NCBI GenBank assembly: GCA_902796785.1
Contig: CADBQJ010000205.1
Location: 1-6,316, forward strand
From: Fibrobacter succinogenes
Lineage (GTDB): Bacteria > Fibrobacterota > Fibrobacteria > Fibrobacterales > CADBQJ01
Length of the DNA: 6,316 nucleotides
Direction: 5' to 3'
Numbering within the stretch: position 1 is the first letter of the stretch; each line of letters opens with the position of its first letter. Of this stretch, positions 1 through 5,564 are shown piece after piece. The position numbers were made by a program, and so were the translations under genes. A model generated the notes under the pieces. That model worked only from the letters and a program-made list of their open reading frames with translations, did no database searches and was not told where the DNA came from.

Positions 1-1
1 C

Positions 2-259
2 GACCAGATGTTCGGCGGCAACTGCATCCAGATGGCGATGGACGGCACCGACCGCGACGGGAACGCCCCGCCCTCCGTCTTCGTGCAATGGAACTACGTG
101 AACGACGAGGGACGCATCGCCGGCTCCGGCGCCTACATCGCCCGGCTGACCGTCGTGGTGCGCGCGGGCGGCCGCATCCGGTCGGCCAGCAAGGAGGAAA
201 AGACCTCCGTCTGGGGCCTCCGGCGCGTCGACGGGAAGGCGAAGAAGGTGAAGAAGTAG
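2..259 (+). CDS. C-terminal part of a secreted-type protein with a FlgD-like Ig-fold end (5' cut by window)
   Basis: This is the last 85 codons of a gene that begins before the window; the frame is open from base 2 and ends at a TAG. The segment around WNYVNDEGRIAGSGAYIARL resembles the final strands of FlgD-like Ig domains (a 'W...N..G..v.sGaYi..l' pattern). Such domains commonly sit at the C-terminus of large secreted or surface proteins in Fibrobacterota and other FCB bacteria. The protein then continues about 30 residues and ends in a lysine-rich tail, KAKKVKK. No catalytic motif is visible in the part present, so the function of the whole protein cannot be given. The stop lies 3 bases before the GTG of the radical SAM gene, so the two are probably co-transcribed. 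The ATG at base 8 is in frame but is internal to the protein. The fold assignment rests on pattern recognition only. Confidence 0.7.
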   Translation, partial: DQMFGGNCIQMAMDGTDRDGNAPPSVFVQWNYVNDEGRIAGSGAYIARLTVVVRAGGRIRSASKEEKTSVWGLRRVDGKAKKVKK

Positions 260-262
260 CAA

Positions 263-1738
263 GTGAAAGTCCTGTTCCTGAACCCTCCGTTCTTCCCGAT
301 GTACTCGCGCGAGTCGCGCAGTCCGTCGGTCACGAAGTCCAGCACCCTCTATTGGCCGATGTTCCTCTCCTACGCGGCGGGGAGCGTCGAGGCCGACGGA
401 AACGAGATCCTGCTCCTGGACGCCCCGGCGATGGGCCTCGACCTGGAGGCGTCGCTCGAAAAGGCGGCGGCCTTCGGCGCCGAAGCGGCCGTGCTGCAGA
501 CCTCCACCCCCTCCATCCACAACGACGTGGAGGTCGCCACCGCGCTCAAGCGGCGGCTGCCCGCGCTGCGCACGGTCCTGATCGGGCCGCACGTCTCCGC
601 CGAGCCGGTCGAGACGCTCGAGATGGGCGAAGGGGTCGACTACGTCGTGGTCGGCGAGGCGGACCGCACCGTCCGCGACCTGGTCCGCGCCTTCCGCGGC
701 GACGCGGGCGCGGTTCCCGCCGAGGAGCTCCCCGGCGTCGCCTCCCGGACGGCCGGCGGCGCGCGCGTGAACCCCGAGGGGCCGAAGATCGAGGACCTCG
801 ACTCGCTGCCCTGGGTCTCGAAGGTCTACCGCAGGCACCTCCATTCGTGCTACCGGCGCTACTTCTACGGCGCCAACCTCAACCCCATCGTGGTGATCCT
901 GGCCGGGCGCGGCTGCCCGTTCCGCTGCACCTACTGCGTCGTCCCGCAGACGCTGATGGGCCACGTCTACCGCAAGCGCTCCCCGAAGGACGTGGTGGAC
1001 GAGCTGGAGTACATCGTCGCGAACTTCGACCCGCTCGGCGAGGTCTTCTTCGAGGACGACACCTTCACCGCCGACAGGAACCAGACGCGCGCGATCTGCG
1101 AGGAGATCCTCCGGCGCGGGCTGAAGCTGACCTGGTCGGCCAACGCCCGGGCCGACGTGCCCGAGGAGCTGCTCCTGCTGATGAAGAAGGCCGGCTGCCG
1201 CGAGCTCTGCGTGGGCTTCGAGTCGGCCTCGCCCGAGGTGCTGAAGAACATCCACAAGGGGCTGCCCGAGGGCACGCAGGACCGCTTCATGGCCTCGGCG
1301 CGCAAGGCGGGCATCCTGATCCACGGCTGCTTCATGGTGGGCAACATCGGCGACACCGCCGAGACGCTGGAATACACGCTCGCCATGGCCAAGCGGCTCA
1401 ACCCCAACACGGCGCAGTTCTATCCCATCATGGCCTATCCGGGCACGGAGGCCTTCCGGCAGCTGCGCGAGTCGGGGCGGCTCACCACGACCGACTGGCG
1501 CGAGTGGCTCGACAAGAACGGATTCCACAACACCACCGTGGTCTGCGACAACCTCTCGTCGCAGGAGCTGGTGGACTTCTGCGACCGCGCCCGCCGCGAG
1601 TTCTACCTGCGCCCGGGCTACGTCCTCCGCCAGGCGCTCGTCGCGCTGCGCAACCCCAGGGAGCGGGCCCGGCTGACGCGCGGCTTCGGGACGCTCGCGA
1701 AACACCTCTTCAAACGGCACGGGAAGGCTGCGAAATGA
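263..1738 (+). CDS. B12-binding-domain radical SAM protein, substrate unknown
   Basis: This 491-residue protein has the standard layout of the cobalamin-binding-domain radical SAM family. A Rossmann-like N-terminal domain covers about residues 1-150 (MKVLFLNPPFFP at the start, YVVVGEAD at 127-134). A linker follows, then a radical SAM barrel from about 208. The 4Fe-4S/SAM motif is CPFRCTYC, with cysteines 218, 222 and 225. Also visible are an acidic FFEDDTFT strand, the family's GFESASPEVLKNIHKG segment, and a conserved-looking tail (FYLRPGYVLRQAL). No DxHxxG cobalamin motif is apparent in the N-domain; LLLDAPAMG lies at the expected place without the histidine, so B12 binding is uncertain. 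Relatives cleave SAM to a 5'-deoxyadenosyl radical and act on lipids, tetrapyrroles, natural products or cell-surface molecules; the substrate here cannot be read. The start is GTG, 3 bases after the previous stop, with only a weak purine-rich leader. The TGA overlaps the purN ATG by 4 bases. Confidence 0.9.
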   Translation: MKVLFLNPPFFPMYSRESRSPSVTKSSTLYWPMFLSYAAGSVEADGNEILLLDAPAMGLDLEASLEKAAAFGAEAAVLQTSTPSIHNDVEVATALKRRLPALRTVLIGPHVSAEPVETLEMGEGVDYVVVGEADRTVRDLVRAFRGDAGAVPAEELPGVASRTAGGARVNPEGPKIEDLDSLPWVSKVYRRHLHSCYRRYFYGANLNPIVVILAGRGCPFRCTYCVVPQTLMGHVYRKRSPKDVVDELEYIVANFDPLGEVFFEDDTFTADRNQTRAICEEILRRGLKLTWSANARADVPEELLLLMKKAGCRELCVGFESASPEVLKNIHKGLPEGTQDRFMASARKAGILIHGCFMVGNIGDTAETLEYTLAMAKRLNPNTAQFYPIMAYPGTEAFRQLRESGRLTTTDWREWLDKNGFHNTTVVCDNLSSQELVDFCDRARREFYLRPGYVLRQALVALRNPRERARLTRGFGTLAKHLFKRHGKAAK

Positions 1739-2349
1739 AGGAAACCCCTCTGAAAATCGGCTGTTTCGCCTCCGGGCGCGGTTCCAACTTCGAGGCGCTG
1801 CTCAAGCGGATCGCCTCGGGCGACCTCCACGCGCAGGTCGCCTTCCTGGTCGTCAACAACTCCAAATGCGGCGCGGCCGACCTGGCCCGCGCGAACGGAA
1901 TCCCCGTCCACCACGTCTCCGCGGTCACCGACCCCGACGAGGCGGCGCGGACCGCGCGGCTGGTCTCGATCGTCCGCGAGAGCGGCGCCCGCCTGCTGGT
2001 GCTCTGCGGCTACATGAAGCGCGTGCCCGACGAGGTGCTCGAGGCCGCGGAGTTCGGCGCGATCAACATCCACCCCTCGCTCCTGCCGCGCGGCGGCGGG
2101 CTCTGGGGCCACCACGTCCACGAGGCGATCCTCGCCGCGGGCGACGACCGCAGCGGCCCGACGGTGCACCGCGTGAACTCGGTCTACGACGACGGCGAGA
2201 TCCTGGCGCAGCGCCAGGTGCCCGTCCTCCCGGGCGACACGCCCGACACGCTCGGCGCGCGCGTGCTCGTCCAGGAGCACGACCTCCTCTGGCGGGTGGT
2301 CGAGCGGTTCGCCGAAGGGAAGCTGGGCGCCCCCGGAAAGAGGGAATGA
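1735..2349 (+). CDS. purN: Phosphoribosylglycinamide formyltransferase (GAR transformylase)
   Basis: This cytosolic enzyme transfers a formyl group from 10-formyl-tetrahydrofolate to GAR, the third step of de novo purine synthesis. The 204-residue length fits the family. Near the start, ASGRGSNFEALL (about 12-23) is the phosphate-binding loop. LVLCGYMKRVP (88-98) leads into INIHPSLLP (110-118). Asn111, His113 and Asp152 (in HRVNSVYDDGEIL) align with the catalytic Asn106, His108 and Asp144 of E. coli PurN. His145 matches the GTSVH histidine. After SLLP this protein has GGGLWGHHVHEAI where E. coli has a KYPGLHTH segment, a three-residue longer loop. The start chosen is the ATG at 1735, which overlaps the previous stop (ATGA). 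It has GGGAAGG seven bases upstream, and it puts the Rossmann strand at the usual place. The frame stays open much further upstream, but that is only the shadow of the radical SAM gene. purN sits here away from other pur genes, between a radical SAM enzyme and rnhB. Confidence 0.95.
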   Translation: MKETPLKIGCFASGRGSNFEALLKRIASGDLHAQVAFLVVNNSKCGAADLARANGIPVHHVSAVTDPDEAARTARLVSIVRESGARLLVLCGYMKRVPDEVLEAAEFGAINIHPSLLPRGGGLWGHHVHEAILAAGDDRSGPTVHRVNSVYDDGEILAQRQVPVLPGDTPDTLGARVLVQEHDLLWRVVERFAEGKLGAPGKRE

Positions 2350-3005
2350 GCCCCGGACGGCTCGAAATCCCCGAAGGTCTCGATCCCGAACGGGCCCAGC
2401 GCTGGGCCTGCGAGCGGTTCGGCGTCGTGGTCGGCGCCGACGAGGCCGGGCGCGGTCCGCTCTTCGGGCCGGTGGCCGCCGCGGTCGTCGCGCTCGACCC
2501 CGGGACGGAGCTGCCCGGGCTGGACGACTCCAAGAAGCTGACCGAGGCGAAGCGCGAGGCGCTCTTCCCGCTGATCCAGGCGAGGGCGCGCGCGTGGGGA
2601 ATCGGGACGGCCTCCGCCGCGGAGATCGACGAGCTGAACATCCTCGGCGCCACCTTCCTGGCGGTCCGCCGCGCGCTCGAGCAGGTCGCGGTCCCGTGGG
2701 ACAGGCTGCTGATGGACGGGTCGCTCCTCGTGCGGGGAATCGACCCCGCCCGGCAGTTCTGCGTGGTCAAGGGCGACGCGCGCGTCCAGTCGATCGCGGC
2801 GGCGTCGGTCCTGGCCAAGGTGCACCGCGACCGCCTGATCGTCGAGCTGGCGAAAAAATACCCCGGCTACGCGCTCGAAAAGAACAAGGGCTACCCCTCG
2901 CGCGAGCACCTCGACGGCATCCGCCGGCTCGGGTACACCCCCGAACACCGCCGCTCCTTCCACGTCAAGGAGCTCGAGCAGTGCGACCTCTTCGGACAGG
3001 GCTGA
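2346..3005 (+). CDS. rnhB: Ribonuclease HII
   Basis: This cytosolic endonuclease cuts the RNA strand of RNA-DNA hybrids and nicks at single ribonucleotides in DNA, starting ribonucleotide excision repair. The 219-residue protein carries the whole type 2 RNase H signature. GADEAGRGPLFGPV (30-43) supplies Asp32, Glu33 and the GRG motif. DDSKKLTEAKRE (60-71) follows. LLMDG (121-125) supplies Asp124. SIAAASVLAKVHRDRL (149-164) supplies Asp162. NKGYPSREH and the EHRRSFHVKEL end are typical of the C-terminal part. All four metal-binding acidic residues are present, so it should be active. The start is the ATG at 2346, inside the purN stop (ATGA overlap); a run of about 25 residues precedes the first catalytic strand, normal for the family. 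The gene ends 27 bases before a strong terminator, so it is the last gene of the + strand unit. Confidence 0.96.
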   Translation: MSPGRLEIPEGLDPERAQRWACERFGVVVGADEAGRGPLFGPVAAAVVALDPGTELPGLDDSKKLTEAKREALFPLIQARARAWGIGTASAAEIDELNILGATFLAVRRALEQVAVPWDRLLMDGSLLVRGIDPARQFCVVKGDARVQSIAAASVLAKVHRDRLIVELAKKYPGYALEKNKGYPSREHLDGIRRLGYTPEHRRSFHVKELEQCDLFGQG

Positions 3006-3032
3006 ACGCGCCCGGAATCCCGCGAAAACGCG

Positions 3033-3062
3033 AAAAAGGCGCCCCGGTCGGGACGCCTTTTT
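3033..3062. terminator. Bidirectional intrinsic terminator shared by convergent units
   Basis: The arms AAAAAGGCG (3033-3041) and CGCCTTTTT (3054-3062) pair perfectly over nine bases. Three further G-C pairs (CCC 3043-3045 with GGG 3050-3052) cap the stem with a GGTC loop after one C/A mismatch. Read rightward, the G+C stem is followed by TTTTT and stops the rnhB unit. Read leftward, it is also followed by TTTTT and lies seven bases past the end of the tRNA-Ser. A smaller hairpin, CGCG-AAAA-CGCG, sits just before it at 3021-3032. Confidence 0.9.
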
Positions 3063-3068
3063 CTTCTA

Positions 3069-3156
3069 CGGAAGCGGAGAGATTCGAACTCCCGGGAGGG
3101 CAGAACCCTCCAACGGCTTTCGAGACCGCCGCCTTCAACCACTCGGCCACGCTTCC
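3069..3156 (-). tRNA. tRNA-Ser (anticodon CGA)
   Basis: The minus strand folds as an 88-base class II tRNA. The acceptor stem is GGAAGCG (3156-3150) with CGCTTCC (3076-3070), and the discriminator is G (3069). The D arm begins GGCCGAGTGG. The anticodon stem GCGGT/GCCGT encloses the loop CTCGAAA, with anticodon CGA at 3122-3120, which reads the serine codon UCG. A long variable arm (GGAGGG paired with CCCTCC) and the T loop TTCGAAT complete it. The long variable arm, the G discriminator and the anticodon all agree on serine. The 3' CCA is not encoded; TAG follows, so CCA would be added after transcription. The 5' end is 46 bases from the stop of the phosphatase gene. TACATT at 3169-3164 is a possible -10 for the tRNA's own promoter, but no good -35 is seen, so read-through from the upstream genes is equally possible. 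Confidence 0.96.
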
Positions 3157-3202
3157 GCGGGCAAATGTAGTTAAACGGGGCGCCGAAACGGGGGCGGGGC
3201 GG

Positions 3203-4177
3203 TTACAAATGGCGCGGCGGGTCCGAAACCGCCTGCCGAAGCCGCTCTTCCTTGGCTTCCACGATCTTTTGGGCGATTTTCGCCACGTGGTCGGTCAGCC
3301 ACATCCAGGTCTGCGTCTTCTCGCGGTAGTCGGCCGGGCCGAACATGTCGATGCGCCCGTCCTGCCGGAGCCGGTCGACCTGCTCGAAGGCCGCCCGGTC
3401 GCCCTCGGGGTAGATGGCGAAGGTCTGCCCGTTGAACTGGTTGAGGATGGAGAAGGCCGGCACGTCGCTGGGGCCGTCGGCGACGTAGATCATGTGGTCG
3501 AAGGGAATCCGCCGGTCGTGCTCCATCATCTTGGAGTTGACGTCGATCGACTTCACGCGGTTGGCCCCCTTGCTGATCTCGAAGAGGGCGCGCGTCTTGG
3601 AGGTGTTGTCGAACGAGGCGGCGATCTGCCGGATCTGGCGCGGCCCGACCTTGGGCTGCCGCTTCCGCCCGAGGAAGCCGGGGAGCATGGGCTCCTCGAT
3701 GAACTCGCATCCCCAGATGCCGTCGACGTACTTGGCGATGGCGCTGCCGCGGATGGTGTCGGCGAAGCCGGTGCTGACGATGTAGTGCTCCACGGCGATG
3801 CCGTACTTCGAGAAGGTCCTGTCGTCCGCCACGCGCTGCTTGATGTCCTTGAAGAACTCCGGCAGCCCGGGGTAGTATTCCAGCTCGGCCCCGACGGCGA
3901 AGAGGTCGTCGGTCGTCAGCCCCTTCAGCGGGCCGTGCTCGATGTAGGTGAGCAGGTGGTTGAGGTAGAGCGTGTCGCGGTTGCAGGCGATGCCGCGCTT
4001 GGCGTAGACTTCGGCGAGGGCGTCCACCTCGGCCCAGAACCGCGCGGAGTCGACCTTGTACCTGCGGAAAAGCGGGGCCTGCATGTAGTCGCGGATGAGG
4101 GTCTTGTCGAAGTCCCACACGAGCGCGATGACGTTCTGCTCGAAGACCTTGGCGTTCGCCGGCGGTTTGCGTTTCAT
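3203..4177 (-). CDS. HAD-superfamily hydrolase (probable phosphatase)
   Basis: The 324-residue protein has all four HAD motifs in order. Motif I is VWDFDKTLI, with nucleophile Asp22 and acid/base Asp24. Motif II is IVSTGF, with Ser135. The motif III lysine is probably Lys194 in NTSKTRALFEISKG. Motif IV is YVADGPSDVPAF, with Asp234 and Asp238. The long insert between motifs I and II (about 30-130) is helical in character and would form a C1-type cap. These features indicate a Mg-dependent cytosolic phosphatase of the phosphoserine-phosphatase-like class; the substrate is not readable. There is no signal peptide or membrane segment. The start is the ATG at 4177, which overlaps the M23 peptidase stop by 4 bases (ATGA). 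AAGGAG lies eight bases upstream, inside the end of the peptidase gene, so the two are translationally coupled. The tRNA-Ser lies directly downstream on the same strand. A link to envelope work is suggested only by the neighbours. Confidence 0.88.
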   Translation of the reverse strand: MKRKPPANAKVFEQNVIALVWDFDKTLIRDYMQAPLFRRYKVDSARFWAEVDALAEVYAKRGIACNRDTLYLNHLLTYIEHGPLKGLTTDDLFAVGAELEYYPGLPEFFKDIKQRVADDRTFSKYGIAVEHYIVSTGFADTIRGSAIAKYVDGIWGCEFIEEPMLPGFLGRKRQPKVGPRQIRQIAASFDNTSKTRALFEISKGANRVKSIDVNSKMMEHDRRIPFDHMIYVADGPSDVPAFSILNQFNGQTFAIYPEGDRAAFEQVDRLRQDGRIDMFGPADYREKTQTWMWLTDHVAKIAQKIVEAKEERLRQAVSDPPRHL

Positions 4178-5058
4178 TCTGTCTGCTCCTTGTCCGACTC
4201 CGGGGCGTAGTCGAACGCGATGATGGCGTTGTCGGGGTCGACCGGCGAGCCGTCGCGCCGGATTTCGTAGTGGAGATGCGGTCCGGAGGAGCGGCCGCTG
4301 TTGCCCAGGAGCGCGATCGGGGTGCCGCGCTCCACCTTGCGGCCCGCGGGCACGAGCGTTTTGTCCAGGTGCGCGTAGACGGTCGTGATCCCGTGCGCGT
4401 GCGCCAGGACCAGCCGCGTCCCCGTCGCCCAGTCCGACCCGGTGCGCAGCACGACGCCGCGGGCGGGCGCCAGGACCGTGTCGCCCTCGTTGCCGGGGAA
4501 GTCGATCCCCTCGTGGAAGGCGGTCCGCCCGGTGAAGGGGTCCAGGTGCGGGCCGAAGGTCACGGAGACGCCGTGCGGGCGCCGGAAGGGGAGCACCACC
4601 GGAAGCTCGGGAAGCCCGGTCTCGGAGGCGATCAGCGCCTTGGTGGCGGTCTTCGCGTCGAGCAGCTCGCGGGCCTTGTTCAGCGCGACGACGCCGTTGG
4701 CCGGGGGGCGCGGCCGTTCGCCCAGCACCTCGCCCCGGGCCTGGATGTCGGCCAGGCCGACGATGCGCTCCTGCGTCTGGCGCACCTCCTCCAGCCCGGT
4801 CTTGATCTTCGCCGCCGCGTCGTCGTAGCGCTCGAGCGTGCGGGCGAGGGCCTCGTTCTCGGCGCGGACGATCTCCAGCTCGGGATTGCGGAGCCGCCGG
4901 AGCGCCTCCTCGCCCTCCAGGGAGAGCCAGACCCAGCCGCCGATTCCCGCCCCTGCCAGGAAAAGCCAGAAGGCGATGCGCGCCCGCGACAGGCTCCAGT
5001 GCCTGGCGGTTCCCTTCCCCTTGGGGATGAAGTCGATTTCCAGCGGGGTGCGCGCCAT
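4174..5058 (-). CDS. Membrane-anchored M23 (LytM-type) metallopeptidase
   Basis: The 294-residue protein would be held in the inner membrane by one N-terminal helix (about 28-47), after a basic cytoplasmic segment. The rest would be periplasmic. Residues about 50-100 are charged and heptad-like (ENEALARTLERYDDAAAKIK) and probably form a coiled coil. The M23 domain covers about 155-275. His182 and Asp186 in HEGIDF and His263 in HLHYE would bind zinc, while His230 (VYAHL) and His261 would be the catalytic histidines. The GNSGRSSGPHLHYE block is the family signature. With all five residues present it should be an active endopeptidase that cuts peptidoglycan cross-links, rather than a degenerate EnvC/NlpD-type activator. 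A short acidic tail closes the protein. The start is the ATG at 5058, 12 bases after the preceding gene's stop, with no clear Shine-Dalgarno sequence. The overlap with the phosphatase gene marks an operon. Confidence 0.93.
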   Translation of the reverse strand: MARTPLEIDFIPKGKGTARHWSLSRARIAFWLFLAGAGIGGWVWLSLEGEEALRRLRNPELEIVRAENEALARTLERYDDAAAKIKTGLEEVRQTQERIVGLADIQARGEVLGERPRPPANGVVALNKARELLDAKTATKALIASETGLPELPVVLPFRRPHGVSVTFGPHLDPFTGRTAFHEGIDFPGNEGDTVLAPARGVVLRTGSDWATGTRLVLAHAHGITTVYAHLDKTLVPAGRKVERGTPIALLGNSGRSSGPHLHYEIRRDGSPVDPDNAIIAFDYAPESDKEQTE

Positions 5059-5070
5059 CGGCCGTCCCGG

Positions 5071-5508
5071 TCAGCGGCCTTCGGACTCGTTCTCCCGGGC
5101 GGCTTTTTCCGCGGGTTCCCCGACGTCGGGCTCTTCCTCGGGCTCGGCCCCTTCGGCGGCGCCTTCGGCCTCGGCCTGCTTGATGCGCGCCTCGGCGGCG
5201 GCCATGGCGGCCTTCAGCTCGCGCAGGTAGCCCAGGTGGTAGGCGAAGTCGCGTTCGTCCAGGAGCTCCGCGATCGGGCGCCCCTCGGCGTAGTGGTCGT
5301 AGGTCAGCTGCCCCAGCTCGGTGCAGTGGCGGTTGAACTTCCGCTCCAGGGCCAGCAGGTCCAGCCGGAGCTTGCCGACGCGGGCGGCGCCCTCCACCTT
5401 GGCCGCGGAGGCGGTCGCCCCCTGGGTGAGCACGCTCGCGCCGCGGGCCAGAAGGTCGGCGCCCTGGTTGATCACGCCCTTGATGCTGTCCAGAGAGGGA
5501 ATTTCCAT
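5071..5508 (-). CDS. Conserved-looking helical protein of unknown function, acidic tail
   Basis: I do not recognise a named family in this 145-residue protein. It has no signal peptide or membrane segment. The N-terminal part contains three successive seven-residue units beginning Gly-Ala (residues 16, 23 and 30), which suggests a small-residue amphipathic helix. Residues about 43-75 (KLRLDLLALERKFNRHCTEL) look like a helical hairpin or coiled coil, with a second helix at about 84-114. The last 30 residues are Glu/Ala/Pro-rich and probably disordered. It is the first gene of the minus-strand unit, 12 bases ahead of the M23 peptidase, so a structural or partner role for that peptidase is possible but unproven. 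The frame remains open far upstream, but the ATG at 5508 is preceded by AGGAGA with a six-base spacer and is the natural start. Anything further upstream would read through lptC on the other strand. Confidence 0.85.
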   Translation of the reverse strand: MEIPSLDSIKGVINQGADLLARGASVLTQGATASAAKVEGAARVGKLRLDLLALERKFNRHCTELGQLTYDHYAEGRPIAELLDERDFAYHLGYLRELKAAMAAAEARIKQAEAEGAAEGAEPEEEPDVGEPAEKAARENESEGR

Positions 5509-5514
5509 CGTGGT

Positions 5515-5520
5515 TCTCCT
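5515..5520 (-). promoter_or_regulatory. Shine-Dalgarno site of the 145-residue protein gene
   Basis: AGGAGA on the minus strand lies six bases before the ATG at 5508. It decides the start of this gene, because the reading frame continues open well upstream. Confidence 0.8.
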
Positions 5521-5552
5521 GTTTCGACGCAATCTAGCAAGAATAAACCTCC

Positions 5553-5558
5553 TATTTT
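5553..5558 (+). promoter_or_regulatory. Candidate -10 element placing transcription start at the lptC ATG
   Basis: TATTTT fits the TANNNT -10 pattern and ends six bases before the lptC ATG, the spacing seen for leaderless genes where the transcript starts at the start codon. No ribosome binding site with normal spacing precedes lptC; only GGGGA abuts the ATG. No -35 match is visible, so this is a suggestion rather than an identification. Confidence 0.3.
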
Positions 5559-5564
5559 TGGGGA

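Larger units (their letters stand above)
5509..5564. promoter_or_regulatory. AT-rich divergent intergenic region between the minus-strand unit and lptC
   Basis: These 56 bases separate divergent start codons and contain the only markedly AT-rich patch in this part of the window (about 5530-5560), so promoters for both directions should lie here. For the minus strand, TAGATT (5536-5531) and TATTCT (5545-5540) are possible -10 elements. For the plus strand, TATTTT (5553-5558) is one. No good TTGACA-like -35 is seen for any of them, so individual assignments are weak. A second AGGAGG (5553-5548, minus strand) also lies here. Confidence 0.55.

Noticed and set aside
88..1734. Long open frame leading into purN without a stop
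   Set aside because: It lies inside the radical SAM gene in another frame and translates to Arg/Gly/Ala/Pro-rich low-complexity sequence, the usual shadow in GC-rich DNA. PurN homology begins at 1735.
1866..2345. Open frame extending rnhB upstream
   Set aside because: It overlaps purN completely and gives arginine-rich composition; family length and the ATGA overlap support the start at 2346.
3069..3202. tRNA-Ser as an integration (att) site
   Set aside because: No integrase, no repeat of the tRNA 3' end and no foreign-looking genes are present in the window.
3173..3202. GC-rich repeats (CCCCGTTT twice on the minus strand) between the HAD gene and the tRNA as a terminator
   Set aside because: I could not form a clean stem followed by a T-tract; it looks like ordinary GC-rich spacer.
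2594..4210. Long + strand open frame spanning the tRNA and antisense to the HAD gene
   Set aside because: It crosses a strong terminator and the tRNA, and its translation has no domain; the opposite strand carries clear HAD motifs.
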